Source: Candidatus Flavonifractor intestinigallinarum (GTDB taxonomy: Bacteria > Bacillota > Clostridia > Oscillospirales > Oscillospiraceae). From it: DNA of 33,397 bases. The notes beneath the pieces were generated by a model. It made no database searches. It was not told the DNA's origin and worked only from the letters and a program-made list of their open reading frames with translations. The translations under genes were made by a program, and so were the position numbers. This document shows, piece after piece, positions 15,251 to 23,189 of the stretch; the stretch's first letter is position 1, and every line of letters starts with the position of its first letter. Where the stretch lies: positions 1 through 33,397 of the forward strand of contig DWXO01000018.1 of NCBI GenBank assembly GCA_019119165.1, read 5' to 3'.

Positions 15251-17377
15251 TTAATACTTGTCGCTCTTTCCAGGGTTTTCAAGGGGCGTTCCCACAGGCT
15301 CATCCCGCCAGGATACGTCATCAACATCCTGCCCCAGTTTGAACATGGCAATCTGCTGGTGCATCATGTTGGCCTGACCGGACAACTCCTCACTGGCGGC
15401 AGCGCTCTCCTCTGCGGTGGCCGAATTGGTCTGTACCACATTGGAAATCTGATCCACGCCCTTGGAAATCTCAGACAGTTTATTTGCCTGATCGCGGTAC
15501 GCCTGGGCCACTGCCTCCATGGTTTCCACGATCTGCTTCGTCTTATTCTCTACCACGGTCAGGGAATCCGCTGTCAGCTCCGTCAATTCTCCCCCTTGCT
15601 CCACGGCGTGGACAGAATTTTCAATCAGTTCGTTTGTTTTCTTGGCGGCCTCCGCACTCTTGCCCGCCAGGCTGCGGACCTCGTCGGCTACCACGGCAAA
15701 GCCCTTACCGGCAGAACCTGCCCGGGCTGCCTCTACCGCCGCATTCAATGCCAGAATATTGGTCTGGAAAGCGATGTCGTCAATGGTCTTGATGATACCA
15801 CGAATGGCAGTGGATTGGATGCTGATGTCCTCCATGGCCTTGCGCATGGCTGCCATCTGGGTATTGCTCTTTTCCAACTCATTCTTGATCTCTTCCAAGA
15901 ACTTCCCGGCCTGAACGGCTTTCTCTGCTTCTTCCGACATCTGCCCAGACAACTCCTGCACGGCCGAGGACAGTTCTTGCACGGAAGACGCCTGCTCCGT
16001 GGCACCCTGGGCAAGGGCCTGGGCGCCGTTGGCAATCTGATCAGAACCAGCGTGGACCTGGTCCGCCGACTGGGCAATGGAGGTCAAAGTTACGGTCAAG
16101 GTGTTGCGGATGTTGAGCAATGCATCCTTAATCTTGGAAAACTCCCCTACATAATCTTGATGCAGGTCGAACACAAGATTGCCCGCTCCAATCTGATTAA
16201 GCACAGCGGAAATTTCATCAATATAAAGGATGTACTCTTTCAGGCGTTCCACAATCCGGGCCACATTAGAACCAAGCTGAGCGACTTCATCCCGGCCATG
16301 GGTGTCTACCGTCACATCCAGCTGCCCGTCGGCTAGTATGCTAACTGTATGATCCAAACGCTTAAGCGGACGGGTAATAGACAGAGCGATAAAGGCGCAG
16401 ATTGCGGTCAGCAGAATGCAGCAAGCCGCCGTCCCCACAAGCAGTACACGGAGAATGTCTGAGGTGTGAGCGGTGTATTCATCCACCGACATAATCCCCA
16501 GCACAGTGTACCCAGTATCGCCCACCGGAACAGTGCTGCCGTAATATTTGGTGTTGCCCCGAGTATAGAGCATAGCGTTGGAGTCCTGCTTATTGGTAAT
16601 GGCCTCCAGTATATTGGAAGAATAGTTTGCCTCGGAGGCGTTGGTCCCCACCACCGTCTCATCAGGATGGTAGATAATCTGGTTGTTCAGATCGTAAAGG
16701 GTGATATAACCACTATCGCCTATGACAACATTCCCCAGAATCTGCTTCATGTGGGTGATATTAAGGTCAATTCCCACCACGCCTTTTATTTGCCCGTTGA
16801 CAAAAACGGGGCTGGCTACGGTTACCGCGTCCCCGCTACCATTGGCGCTGGTGTAGGTCTCCGTTACAATGGTATCCTGCTTGCTTGTGACAAGTTTGTA
16901 CCAGGAACGGGAGCTCAAGTCAATTTCCCCCGGTGCAAACAGGGTGCCGTCGCTTTGGAGTAACTCTCCGCTTTGCAGATTGGCGATCCATACATGATCC
17001 ACATTTTCCGCATTGTCCTGCTGGATTAAACGTATCGTCTCCAGCAGGCTAAAATACAAGGTGTGGGCAGTGATGCCACCCTCCACCACTTCATTGGTCG
17101 TATCCCGGACAAGCTGAGTGGCCGCCAGGCACTCAGAAATGCCGTAATATTCCTCAAAAAAGGCGTTTACCTCGTTGGCTGCAGAATCTGCCTGGGCATT
17201 CAGCTGCTCATTCATCACTTCATTCACGATGTTCGATCCTTGAAGGCCTAAAAACACGCCCATGAGGATCATTGAGGCGATCAGCGGAACAAGAATTCCC
17301 AGCAACAGTTTTGGGACAATTCCAAATTTAACTTGTATTTGATTTCTAGACATAGTTTTATTTCGTCCTCTCTTCAT
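15251..17377 (-). CDS. methyl-accepting chemotaxis protein with dCACHE sensor
   Basis: A 708-residue transmembrane chemoreceptor. It has TM1 (about 21-45), an outer dCACHE_1 sensor (about 48-300), TM2 (about 308-333), a HAMP domain, a second HAMP-like segment ([18 protein letters not shown] region, about 395-415), and a signalling coiled coil. The conserved tip [23 protein letters not shown] lies near residues 532-554, and the C-terminus is DKY. The sensor has RSWY (Arg157, Trp159, Tyr160), Tyr175 and Asp204, matching most of the known amino-acid-binding dCACHE pattern. I start at the second ATG (17377) because GGAGGGAG lies just upstream of it and overlaps the first. It signals to CheA/CheW, not encoded intact here. 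Confidence 0.95.
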   Translation of the reverse strand: MKRGRNKTMSRNQIQVKFGIVPKLLLGILVPLIASMILMGVFLGLQGSNIVNEVMNEQLNAQADSAANEVNAFFEEYYGISECLAATQLVRDTTNEVVEGGITAHTLYFSLLETIRLIQQDNAENVDHVWIANLQSGELLQSDGTLFAPGEIDLSSRSWYKLVTSKQDTIVTETYTSANGSGDAVTVASPVFVNGQIKGVVGIDLNITHMKQILGNVVIGDSGYITLYDLNNQIIYHPDETVVGTNASEANYSSNILEAITNKQDSNAMLYTRGNTKYYGSTVPVGDTGYTVLGIMSVDEYTAHTSDILRVLLVGTAACCILLTAICAFIALSITRPLKRLDHTVSILADGQLDVTVDTHGRDEVAQLGSNVARIVERLKEYILYIDEISAVLNQIGAGNLVFDLHQDYVGEFSKIKDALLNIRNTLTVTLTSIAQSADQVHAGSDQIANGAQALAQGATEQASSVQELSSAVQELSGQMSEEAEKAVQAGKFLEEIKNELEKSNTQMAAMRKAMEDISIQSTAIRGIIKTIDDIAFQTNILALNAAVEAARAGSAGKGFAVVADEVRSLAGKSAEAAKKTNELIENSVHAVEQGGELTELTADSLTVVENKTKQIVETMEAVAQAYRDQANKLSEISKGVDQISNVVQTNSATAEESAAASEELSGQANMMHQQIAMFKLGQDVDDVSWRDEPVGTPLENPGKSDKY

Positions 17378-17497
17378 GAAAACTCCCTCCATTTTGCTTA
17401 TATATTCAGTTGTCTTTATATCGACCCCCTAAATCAACGGTTGCTCAGCTGCCAGACGTTGGGAATATGTTTCGCAACATAATTTTATCATGTGATT

Positions 17498-17524
17498 ATA
17501 TCGGCATAGCACAAGAATTTCTTA
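17498..17524 (-). promoter_or_regulatory. sigma-D (sigma-28) type promoter for the chemoreceptor gene
   Basis: The minus strand reads TAAG (17524-17521), 15 bases, then GCCGATAT (17505-17498). The B. subtilis SigD consensus is TAAA, 14-16 bases, GCCGATAT, so all eight -10 bases and three of four -35 bases match. The start codon is about 120 bases downstream. Confidence 0.75.
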
Positions 17525-17634
17525 ATAGCTATCAGAAAAAATTTTTGTAATATTGTGTAATTTTTGTTTAAATTACATTATCTAGTGTAAATGGCAATCT
17601 ATAAACTGTACAGGTCCAGTAAAATGGAAGTGAC

Positions 17635-17682
17635 AAAAGGCCCCCTGATGTAGTCTATTTTCCTACATCAGGGGGCCTTTTC
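17635..17682. terminator. bidirectional terminator
   Basis: Long arms built on AAGGCCCCCTGATGTAG with a short loop, and four T on both outer sides. It separates the tRNA-side transcription from the chemoreceptor promoter. Confidence 0.85.
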
Positions 17683-17689
17683 GCTCTGC

Positions 17690-17835
17690 CGTTGTTTCAG
17701 CAGCCTTAGTTGGAGTATCGCAACAGTGTAGATGCCATAACTTCCGGGTTCGCACCCGATACCAAATCGAAGCCCAGCGCAGCGGGTTTGATTTGGAAAG
17801 GAGGAGCAGCGGCGTGAGCGCGCTCTGGCTTTTGT
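17690..17835 (-). ncRNA. candidate structured non-coding element downstream of tRNA-Leu
   Basis: Bracketed by two terminators, this stretch can fold on the minus strand into at least two hairpins. CCAAATC pairs with GATTTGG around a CCC/GGG inner stem, and CGGGT pairs with ACCCG around GCGA. It is GC-rich like a gene, but no frame has a ribosome site. It could be a processed tail of the tRNA transcript, an interspersed repeat or a small RNA. Confidence 0.3.
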
Positions 17836-17873
17836 AAAAAAGTCGGAGCAAGCGATACAAAGCTTGCTCCGAC
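17836..17873 (-). terminator. intrinsic terminator of tRNA-Leu
   Basis: Twelve-base perfect arms (17842-17853 and 17862-17873) and a six-T tail on the minus strand, starting two bases past the tRNA CCA end. Confidence 0.93.
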
Positions 17874-17874
17874 G

Positions 17875-17959
17875 TGGTACGGGTAGTGGGGGTCGAACCC
17901 ACACGCCTTGCGGCACAGGAACCTAAATCCTGCACGTCTGCCAATTCCGTCATACCCGC
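17875..17959 (-). tRNA. tRNA-Leu (anticodon UAG)
   Basis: An 85-base class II tRNA including an encoded CCA end. The acceptor GCGGGTA pairs with TACCCGT (terminal G-U). The anticodon stem CAGGA/TCCTG encloses loop TTTAGGT with anticodon UAG. A long variable arm and the T-loop GTTCGACCC segment are present. Read on the minus strand. Confidence 0.96.
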
Positions 17960-17973
17960 TTGTTGTGTCCACT

Positions 17974-18002
17974 AGTTTAGCATCCGCGCGGGAAAATGTC
18001 AA
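17974..18002 (-). promoter_or_regulatory. strong promoter of tRNA-Leu
   Basis: Minus-strand consensus TTGACA (18002-17997), a 17-base spacer and TAAACT (17979-17974), 15 bases before the mature tRNA 5' end. Confidence 0.82.
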
Positions 18003-18015
18003 TTCCGTCAGGGGG

Positions 18016-18044
18016 TTGCGGCACGGACAGGAAGGCATTATAAT
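18016..18044 (+). promoter_or_regulatory. sigma-A promoter for the vitamin B6 kinase gene
   Basis: TTGCGG (18016-18021), a 17-base spacer and TATAAT (18039-18044). It lies back to back with the tRNA promoter, the two -35 boxes being 13 bases apart. Confidence 0.68.
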
Positions 18045-18079
18045 GAAATGGCATATGCAGCCGAAGGAGGAACCAGACC

Positions 18080-18919
18080 ATGAAAATCGCGCCCCGCATT
18101 GCGGCGATACAGGATATTTCAGGCTTTGGCCGCTGCTCATTGACGGTGGTGCTGCCGGTGCTGTCCGCCATGGGGAGCCAGTGCTGCCCCCTGCTCACCG
18201 CCAGCCTGTCGGCCCACACCGCCTTCCCGCCCAGCGATAAGGCCACCTTTCTGGACCTGACCGGCCAGATGGAGCGGACCGCAGACCATTGGGCGGAGCT
18301 GGGCGTGACCTTTGACGCCATTTACAGCGGCTTTTTGGGCTCGGCGGACCAGATCCGGATTATTGAGCAATTTTACCGGCAGTTCCGGGGAGAACATACC
18401 CGGGTGCTGGTGGACCCGGTGATGGGGGACCACGGCAAGCCCTACCGCACCTACACCCCAGACCTGTGCGCCAGAATGCGGGAGCTGGCCGATCAGGCCG
18501 ACTGCATTACCCCCAACTGGACCGAGGCCGCCCTGCTGCTGGGGGAGGACTATGACAGCCGCCCCACAGAGGAGAGTAGTATCCGGAGCTGGCTGGAGCG
18601 GCTGAGTCTGGATGGCAGGCGTTCGGTGGTGCTTACCGGCGTCAGCCTGGCGGAGAGCCAGGTGGGTGCGGGCTATTTTGACCGCATCACCGGTACCACC
18701 GGCTTTGCCATGGCCCACCAGGAGCCCGCTCACTTCCCCGGCACCGGCGACCTCTTTGCCAGCGTGCTGCTGGGCGCTCTCATGCGGGGGGACGAGTTGC
18801 CCGGCTCGGTACGGCAGGCGGTAGACTTTGTCCAGCGCTGCGCCGCCCACACCCTGGCGGCGGGTACTCCGCCGGTGGAGGGAGTTCAGTTTGAGCCCCT
18901 GCTGAAGGAATTGGTATAA
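18080..18919 (+). CDS. pdxY: pyridoxal/pyridoxamine kinase-like protein (ribokinase fold)
   Basis: A 279-residue ribokinase-superfamily kinase, most like PdxK/PdxY, which phosphorylates pyridoxal or pyridoxamine in B6 salvage. Features in order: an AIQDISGFGRCSLTVVLPVLSAMG-type substrate-binding start (about 9-32), DPVMGDHGK (112-120), and the anion hole and catalytic base GTGDLFAS with Asp224. The ATG has GAAGGAGGA upstream. It is a single gene with its own promoter that shares a terminator with the convergent GAPDH gene. A hydroxymethylpyrimidine kinase role is a less likely alternative; the early motif favours B6 vitamers. Confidence 0.85.
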   Translation: MKIAPRIAAIQDISGFGRCSLTVVLPVLSAMGSQCCPLLTASLSAHTAFPPSDKATFLDLTGQMERTADHWAELGVTFDAIYSGFLGSADQIRIIEQFYRQFRGEHTRVLVDPVMGDHGKPYRTYTPDLCARMRELADQADCITPNWTEAALLLGEDYDSRPTEESSIRSWLERLSLDGRRSVVLTGVSLAESQVGAGYFDRITGTTGFAMAHQEPAHFPGTGDLFASVLLGALMRGDELPGSVRQAVDFVQRCAAHTLAAGTPPVEGVQFEPLLKELV

Positions 18920-18942
18920 ACGCCGTTATAGAGAACAAACAT

Positions 18943-18977
18943 AAAAAAGGGACGCTGCTGTTGCAGCGTCCCTTTTT
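18943..18977. terminator. bidirectional terminator between the B6 kinase and GAPDH genes
   Basis: A GGGACGCTGC / GCAGCGTCCC stem with a four-base loop flanked by A-run and T-run serves both convergent genes. Confidence 0.93.
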
Positions 18978-18990
18978 GGATGCAAGTATC

Positions 18991-20092
<1,102 letters not shown>

Positions 20093-20186
20093 GAGGAAAA
20101 ATGCAAAACTTACTGGGGAAACTGTATAAATTTATATGGTGGTTATCGGTAAACGTGGCAGTTTCGATGCAATACGACCGTATTCC

Positions 20187-20215
20187 TTGAGATTCGACAA
20201 AATATTTGCTATACT
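20187..20215 (+). promoter_or_regulatory. sigma-A promoter for the kinase-like gene
   Basis: TTGAGA (20187-20192), a 17-base spacer and TATACT (20210-20215), with a likely start near 20222 and the ATG 49 bases beyond the -10. Confidence 0.65.
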
Positions 20216-20263
20216 GACTTTGACTTTACCACGTTTTGGGCGCGGAGAGGGGGAGGGAGGCCC

Positions 20264-21049
20264 ATGGAGCCTGTTTCCGAGGACCTGGGGCTGCTGCTGG
20301 TGGAGCAGTTCCGGGAGCAGATGAACAATCTGGCGGCGGCGGTGCAGCTGCTGACGCCGGTGGTGCAGGAGAAGGGGGGCCGTCAATACGAGCCCTACCT
20401 GGCCATCCTCCACCAGAGTATGTACCGCATGATGCGGATGCTGGGCAATCTGGAGTACCTCCAGCTGCCGGAGGGGGAGCTGACGGCGGAGCGGGCCAGC
20501 CTGGATCTGGCGGGGCTGTGCCGCACCCTGGGGGAGCAGGTGGCCTCTCTGGCCCGGCAGGCGGGACTGAGCTTCACCTATGAGGAGGAGCGGGGCAGCC
20601 TCATCACCACCGGGGACGCGCCCCAGCTGCGGCGGATGCTGCTGGGCCTCATCTCCAACGCCTTTCGGGCGGCGGGGAAAGGGGGACACACCGGTCTGCG
20701 TCTGGCGGTGCGCCAGGACCGGGCGGTGCTCACCGTCTGGGACGACGGCCCCGGCCTGCCCCCGCCGGAGGAGGAGCGGGAGCTGCTCCACCGGCCCGAC
20801 GGCCTGGGGCTGGGCCTGCGGGTGGCCCGGCGGATCGCAGCCCTCCACGGCGGCGCCATTGTGTTTGAGCAGCGGGAGGACCGGGGCTCCCGGGCGGTGG
20901 TGTCCCTGCCCATCCAGCCGCCGGAGGGAGGAACGGTCCTGCGTACCCCGCGGGCGGACTGGGACCGGTCGGGGGGATTCTCCGACCTGATGGTGGAGCT
21001 GTCCGCCGTGCTGCCGTATGAGGCATTCCTGCCCGCTGATCTGGAGTGA
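20264..21049 (+). CDS. soluble histidine-kinase-like ATPase lacking the phosphoacceptor histidine
   Basis: The 261-residue protein has a helical region resembling a DHp two-helix bundle (about 8-68), then a GHKL/HATPase_c domain (about 105-217). The ATP-binding boxes look intact: N box around Asn132 (LISNAFRAA), G1 WDDGPG at 159-164, and G2 DGLGLGLRVARRI from 179. Where SHELRTP would normally lie, the sequence reads QFREQMNNLAA, with no histidine. There is no membrane helix or sensor domain, and no response regulator gene is adjacent. It may be a pseudokinase, a dimerising regulator or a SpoIIAB-like protein kinase. A 44-residue tail past the ATPase domain has no known match. Start chosen at ATG after GGGAGG. 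Confidence 0.72.
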   Translation: MEPVSEDLGLLLVEQFREQMNNLAAAVQLLTPVVQEKGGRQYEPYLAILHQSMYRMMRMLGNLEYLQLPEGELTAERASLDLAGLCRTLGEQVASLARQAGLSFTYEEERGSLITTGDAPQLRRMLLGLISNAFRAAGKGGHTGLRLAVRQDRAVLTVWDDGPGLPPPEEERELLHRPDGLGLGLRVARRIAALHGGAIVFEQREDRGSRAVVSLPIQPPEGGTVLRTPRADWDRSGGFSDLMVELSAVLPYEAFLPADLE

Positions 21050-21065
21050 GAAACGAATAAAAGGA

Positions 21066-21092
21066 GAGCGCCGCGTAAGCGGCGCTCTTTTT
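21066..21092 (+). terminator. intrinsic terminator of the kinase-like gene
   Basis: Nine-base arms (21066-21074 and 21079-21087) with a GTAA tetraloop and five T. Confidence 0.93.
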
Positions 21093-21117
21093 ATCGGTGG
21101 GGGACGGGCCGTGACGC

Positions 21118-21146
21118 TTGACGTTGCAGGCCTTCCGTGGGATAAT
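21118..21146 (+). promoter_or_regulatory. sigma-A promoter for the cation efflux gene
   Basis: TTGACG (21118-21123), a 17-base spacer and GATAAT (21141-21146). The leader is about 30 bases, too short for a metal riboswitch. Confidence 0.7.
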
Positions 21147-21183
21147 AATTAGAATCCTGTTTTTTGGTTTGGAGGGACCGGAT

Positions 21184-22359
21184 ATGACGGATTTTTTGGT
21201 CCGGCATTTTGTGCGTGACTATCAGCAGGTACAGGACCCGGCGGTGCGGGAGCGCTACGGCGTGCTGTCCGGCGGGGTGGGTATTTTCCTCAACCTGCTG
21301 CTGTCACTGGGAAAGTTTTTTGCCGGTGTGGTCACCGGCTCCATCGCCGTTACCGCCGACGCCTTCAACAACCTGTCCGACGCGGGCTCCTCGGTGGTGA
21401 CCCTGGTGGGCTTCAAGCTGGCGGGGCAGAAGGCCGACGACGGACACCCCTTCGGTCACGGCCGCATCGAGTATCTGGCGGGCCTGCTGGTGTCCCTGCT
21501 GATTTTAATGGTGGGCGTGGAGCTGGGCAAGACCTCCATTGAAAAGATCCTTCAGCCGGAGGAGGTGGCCTTTTCCCTGCTGTCGGTGGGCATCCTCATC
21601 TGCTCCATTCTGGTCAAGCTGTGGATGAGCCTCTTTAACCGGAAGCTGGGGAGACGCATCCACTCGGCGGCTATGCAGGCCACCGCCACCGACTCCCTGT
21701 CCGATGTGGTGGCCACCTCCGCCGTGCTGGCAGGCACCCTCATCGGCCACTTTGCCCATGTGAGCATCGACGGCTGGATCGGCGTGGTGGTGGCGGTCTT
21801 TATCCTGCGGGCGGGCTGGGGCGCCGCCAAGGACACCCTGAACCCCCTGCTGGGTACCGCCCCCGACCCGGAGCTGGTGAAGGCCATCCAGCAGCTGGTG
21901 CTGTCCCATGAGCAGGTGGTGGGGATGCACGATCTGGTGATCCACGACTACGGCCCCGGCCGGCGGATGTGCTCCTTCCACGCCGAGGTGCCCGAGGGAA
22001 ATGATATTATGGAGGCTCACGACGCCATCGACCACATCGAGCGGGAGATTCAGGAGAAATTCGGCATTGAGACCACCGCCCATATGGACCCCATTGCCAC
22101 CGGAGACAGCGAAGTGACCCGCCTGCGGGACCAGATGCGGGATCTGGTGCGGGAGATCGATCCGGACATGAGCATCCATGACTTCCGACTGACCCGAGGC
22201 CCCCGCCACACCAACCTGATTTTTGACGTGGTGGTACCGCACCGCTGCCGGCTCAATGACGAGGAGATCCGCAAGCGGGTGACCCAGGCGGCGGGACAGG
22301 TGGTGCCGGACTGCTATGTGGTGCTCCAGCTGGACCGGTCCTATGTGGGAGCAAAATAG
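21184..22359 (+). CDS. cation diffusion facilitator, Mn-type metal-site residues
   Basis: A 391-residue inner-membrane divalent metal / proton antiporter. Six membrane helices precede a cytoplasmic ferredoxin-like domain (about 215-300) and a C-terminal extension (about 305-391) that looks like a second domain of similar size. Aligned by eye through the shared GHPFGHG loop (about 87-93), the transport site is Asn62 and Asp66 on helix 2 and Asp170 and Asp174 on helix 5. The N-D / D-D pattern is that of Mn-exporting family members, whereas zinc exporters carry His in one or both positions. The ATG follows TTGGAGG. It is monocistronic. Confidence 0.85.
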   Translation: MTDFLVRHFVRDYQQVQDPAVRERYGVLSGGVGIFLNLLLSLGKFFAGVVTGSIAVTADAFNNLSDAGSSVVTLVGFKLAGQKADDGHPFGHGRIEYLAGLLVSLLILMVGVELGKTSIEKILQPEEVAFSLLSVGILICSILVKLWMSLFNRKLGRRIHSAAMQATATDSLSDVVATSAVLAGTLIGHFAHVSIDGWIGVVVAVFILRAGWGAAKDTLNPLLGTAPDPELVKAIQQLVLSHEQVVGMHDLVIHDYGPGRRMCSFHAEVPEGNDIMEAHDAIDHIEREIQEKFGIETTAHMDPIATGDSEVTRLRDQMRDLVREIDPDMSIHDFRLTRGPRHTNLIFDVVVPHRCRLNDEEIRKRVTQAAGQVVPDCYVVLQLDRSYVGAK

Positions 22360-22377
22360 GGCCGATTTACAAATTGT

Positions 22378-22408
22378 TCACCCCACAGGGCGGGTGAGCG
22401 TGTATAAT
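22378..22408 (+). promoter_or_regulatory. possible promoter/operator of the two-component operon
   Basis: A perfect TATAAT (22403-22408) is preceded by a dyad TCACCC (22378-22383) / GGGTGA (22392-22397) where a -35 box would be. No acceptable -35 is seen at 16-18 bases, so an activator-dependent promoter or a weak hairpin is possible. Confidence 0.3.
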
Positions 22409-22493
22409 AATGATAAGTGCGATACAGACGCCCAGGTATAAACGGACGTACCGGAAGAATACCATTTGATTAGTCTGAAAAGGACGGTGTACT

Positions 22494-23189
22494 ATGGCCA
22501 AGAAAGTCCTCATCGTGGAAGATGACTCCAATATTGCCGAACTGCTCCACCTCTATTTGGAGAAGGAGGGGTTTGAGACGGCGGTGGCCGGCGACGGCGG
22601 CAAGGGTGTGGAACTGTTCCGCTCCTTCCGGCCCGACCTGGTGCTGCTGGACATCATGCTGCCCGTCATGGACGGCTGGTCGGTGCTGAAAAAGATTCGG
22701 GAGAACGACAAGACCCCCGTGATCATGCTCACCGCAAAGGGGGAGACCCAGGACAAGGTGGCCGGCCTGGAGGGGGGCGCCGACGACTACATCGTCAAGC
22801 CTTTCGAGATGAAGGAGGTGCTGGCCCGCATCCACGCGGTGCTCCGCCGGTTCGGCGGGGACGAAAACGGCAGCGGGGAGAAGAAGCTGTCCTTCGACAA
22901 GCTGGTCATCAACCTGGACTCCTACGAGCTGCTGGTGGACGGCAAGCGGGTGGACACGCCCCCTAAGGAGCTGGAGCTTCTGTACCATCTGGCCGCCTCC
23001 CCCAACCGGGTGTTCACCCGCAACCAGCTGCTGGACGAGGTGTGGGGCTTTGACTACTTCGGCGACTCCCGCACCGTGGACGTACACATCAAGCGCCTGC
23101 GGGAAAAGCTGGAGGGCGTCAGCAGTCAATGGAGCCTGAAAACCGTATGGGGCGTAGGCTATAAGTTTGAGGTTGTGACGGCCTCATGA
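22494..23189 (+). CDS. OmpR/PhoB-family response regulator
   Basis: A 231-residue DNA-binding regulator. The receiver domain (about 3-115) has the acidic pair Asp10/Asp11, phosphoacceptor Asp53 (LLDIMLP) and Lys102 (VKPF). The winged-helix effector domain (about 128-228) contains the RTVDVHIKRLREKL recognition helix. It overlaps the histidine kinase gene by four bases, so the pair is surely cognate. The ribosome site is AAAAGGA. By position it likely controls its own operon including the HtrA protease. Overall resemblance is to WalR/PhoP-type regulators but I cannot name an ortholog. Confidence 0.95.
   Translation: MAKKVLIVEDDSNIAELLHLYLEKEGFETAVAGDGGKGVELFRSFRPDLVLLDIMLPVMDGWSVLKKIRENDKTPVIMLTAKGETQDKVAGLEGGADDYIVKPFEMKEVLARIHAVLRRFGGDENGSGEKKLSFDKLVINLDSYELLVDGKRVDTPPKELELLYHLAASPNRVFTRNQLLDEVWGFDYFGDSRTVDVHIKRLREKLEGVSSQWSLKTVWGVGYKFEVVTAS

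Larger units (their letters stand above)
17378..17874. other. 497-base non-coding region between the chemoreceptor gene and tRNA-Leu
   Basis: It contains the chemoreceptor leader and sigma-D-type promoter, an AT-rich stretch (about 17500-17620), a bidirectional terminator (17635-17682), a GC-rich structured stretch (17690-17835) and the tRNA terminator (17836-17873). Apparent frames here continue into the tRNA and are not credible proteins. Confidence 0.7.

Noticed and set aside
17663-18140. Two overlapping minus-strand frames covering tRNA-Leu
   Set aside because: They read through a tRNA and its terminator. This is a common source of false protein calls.
22360-22493. A riboswitch upstream of the response regulator
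   Set aside because: The 134 bases contain only a short dyad and a -10-like box; no conserved riboswitch pattern recognised.
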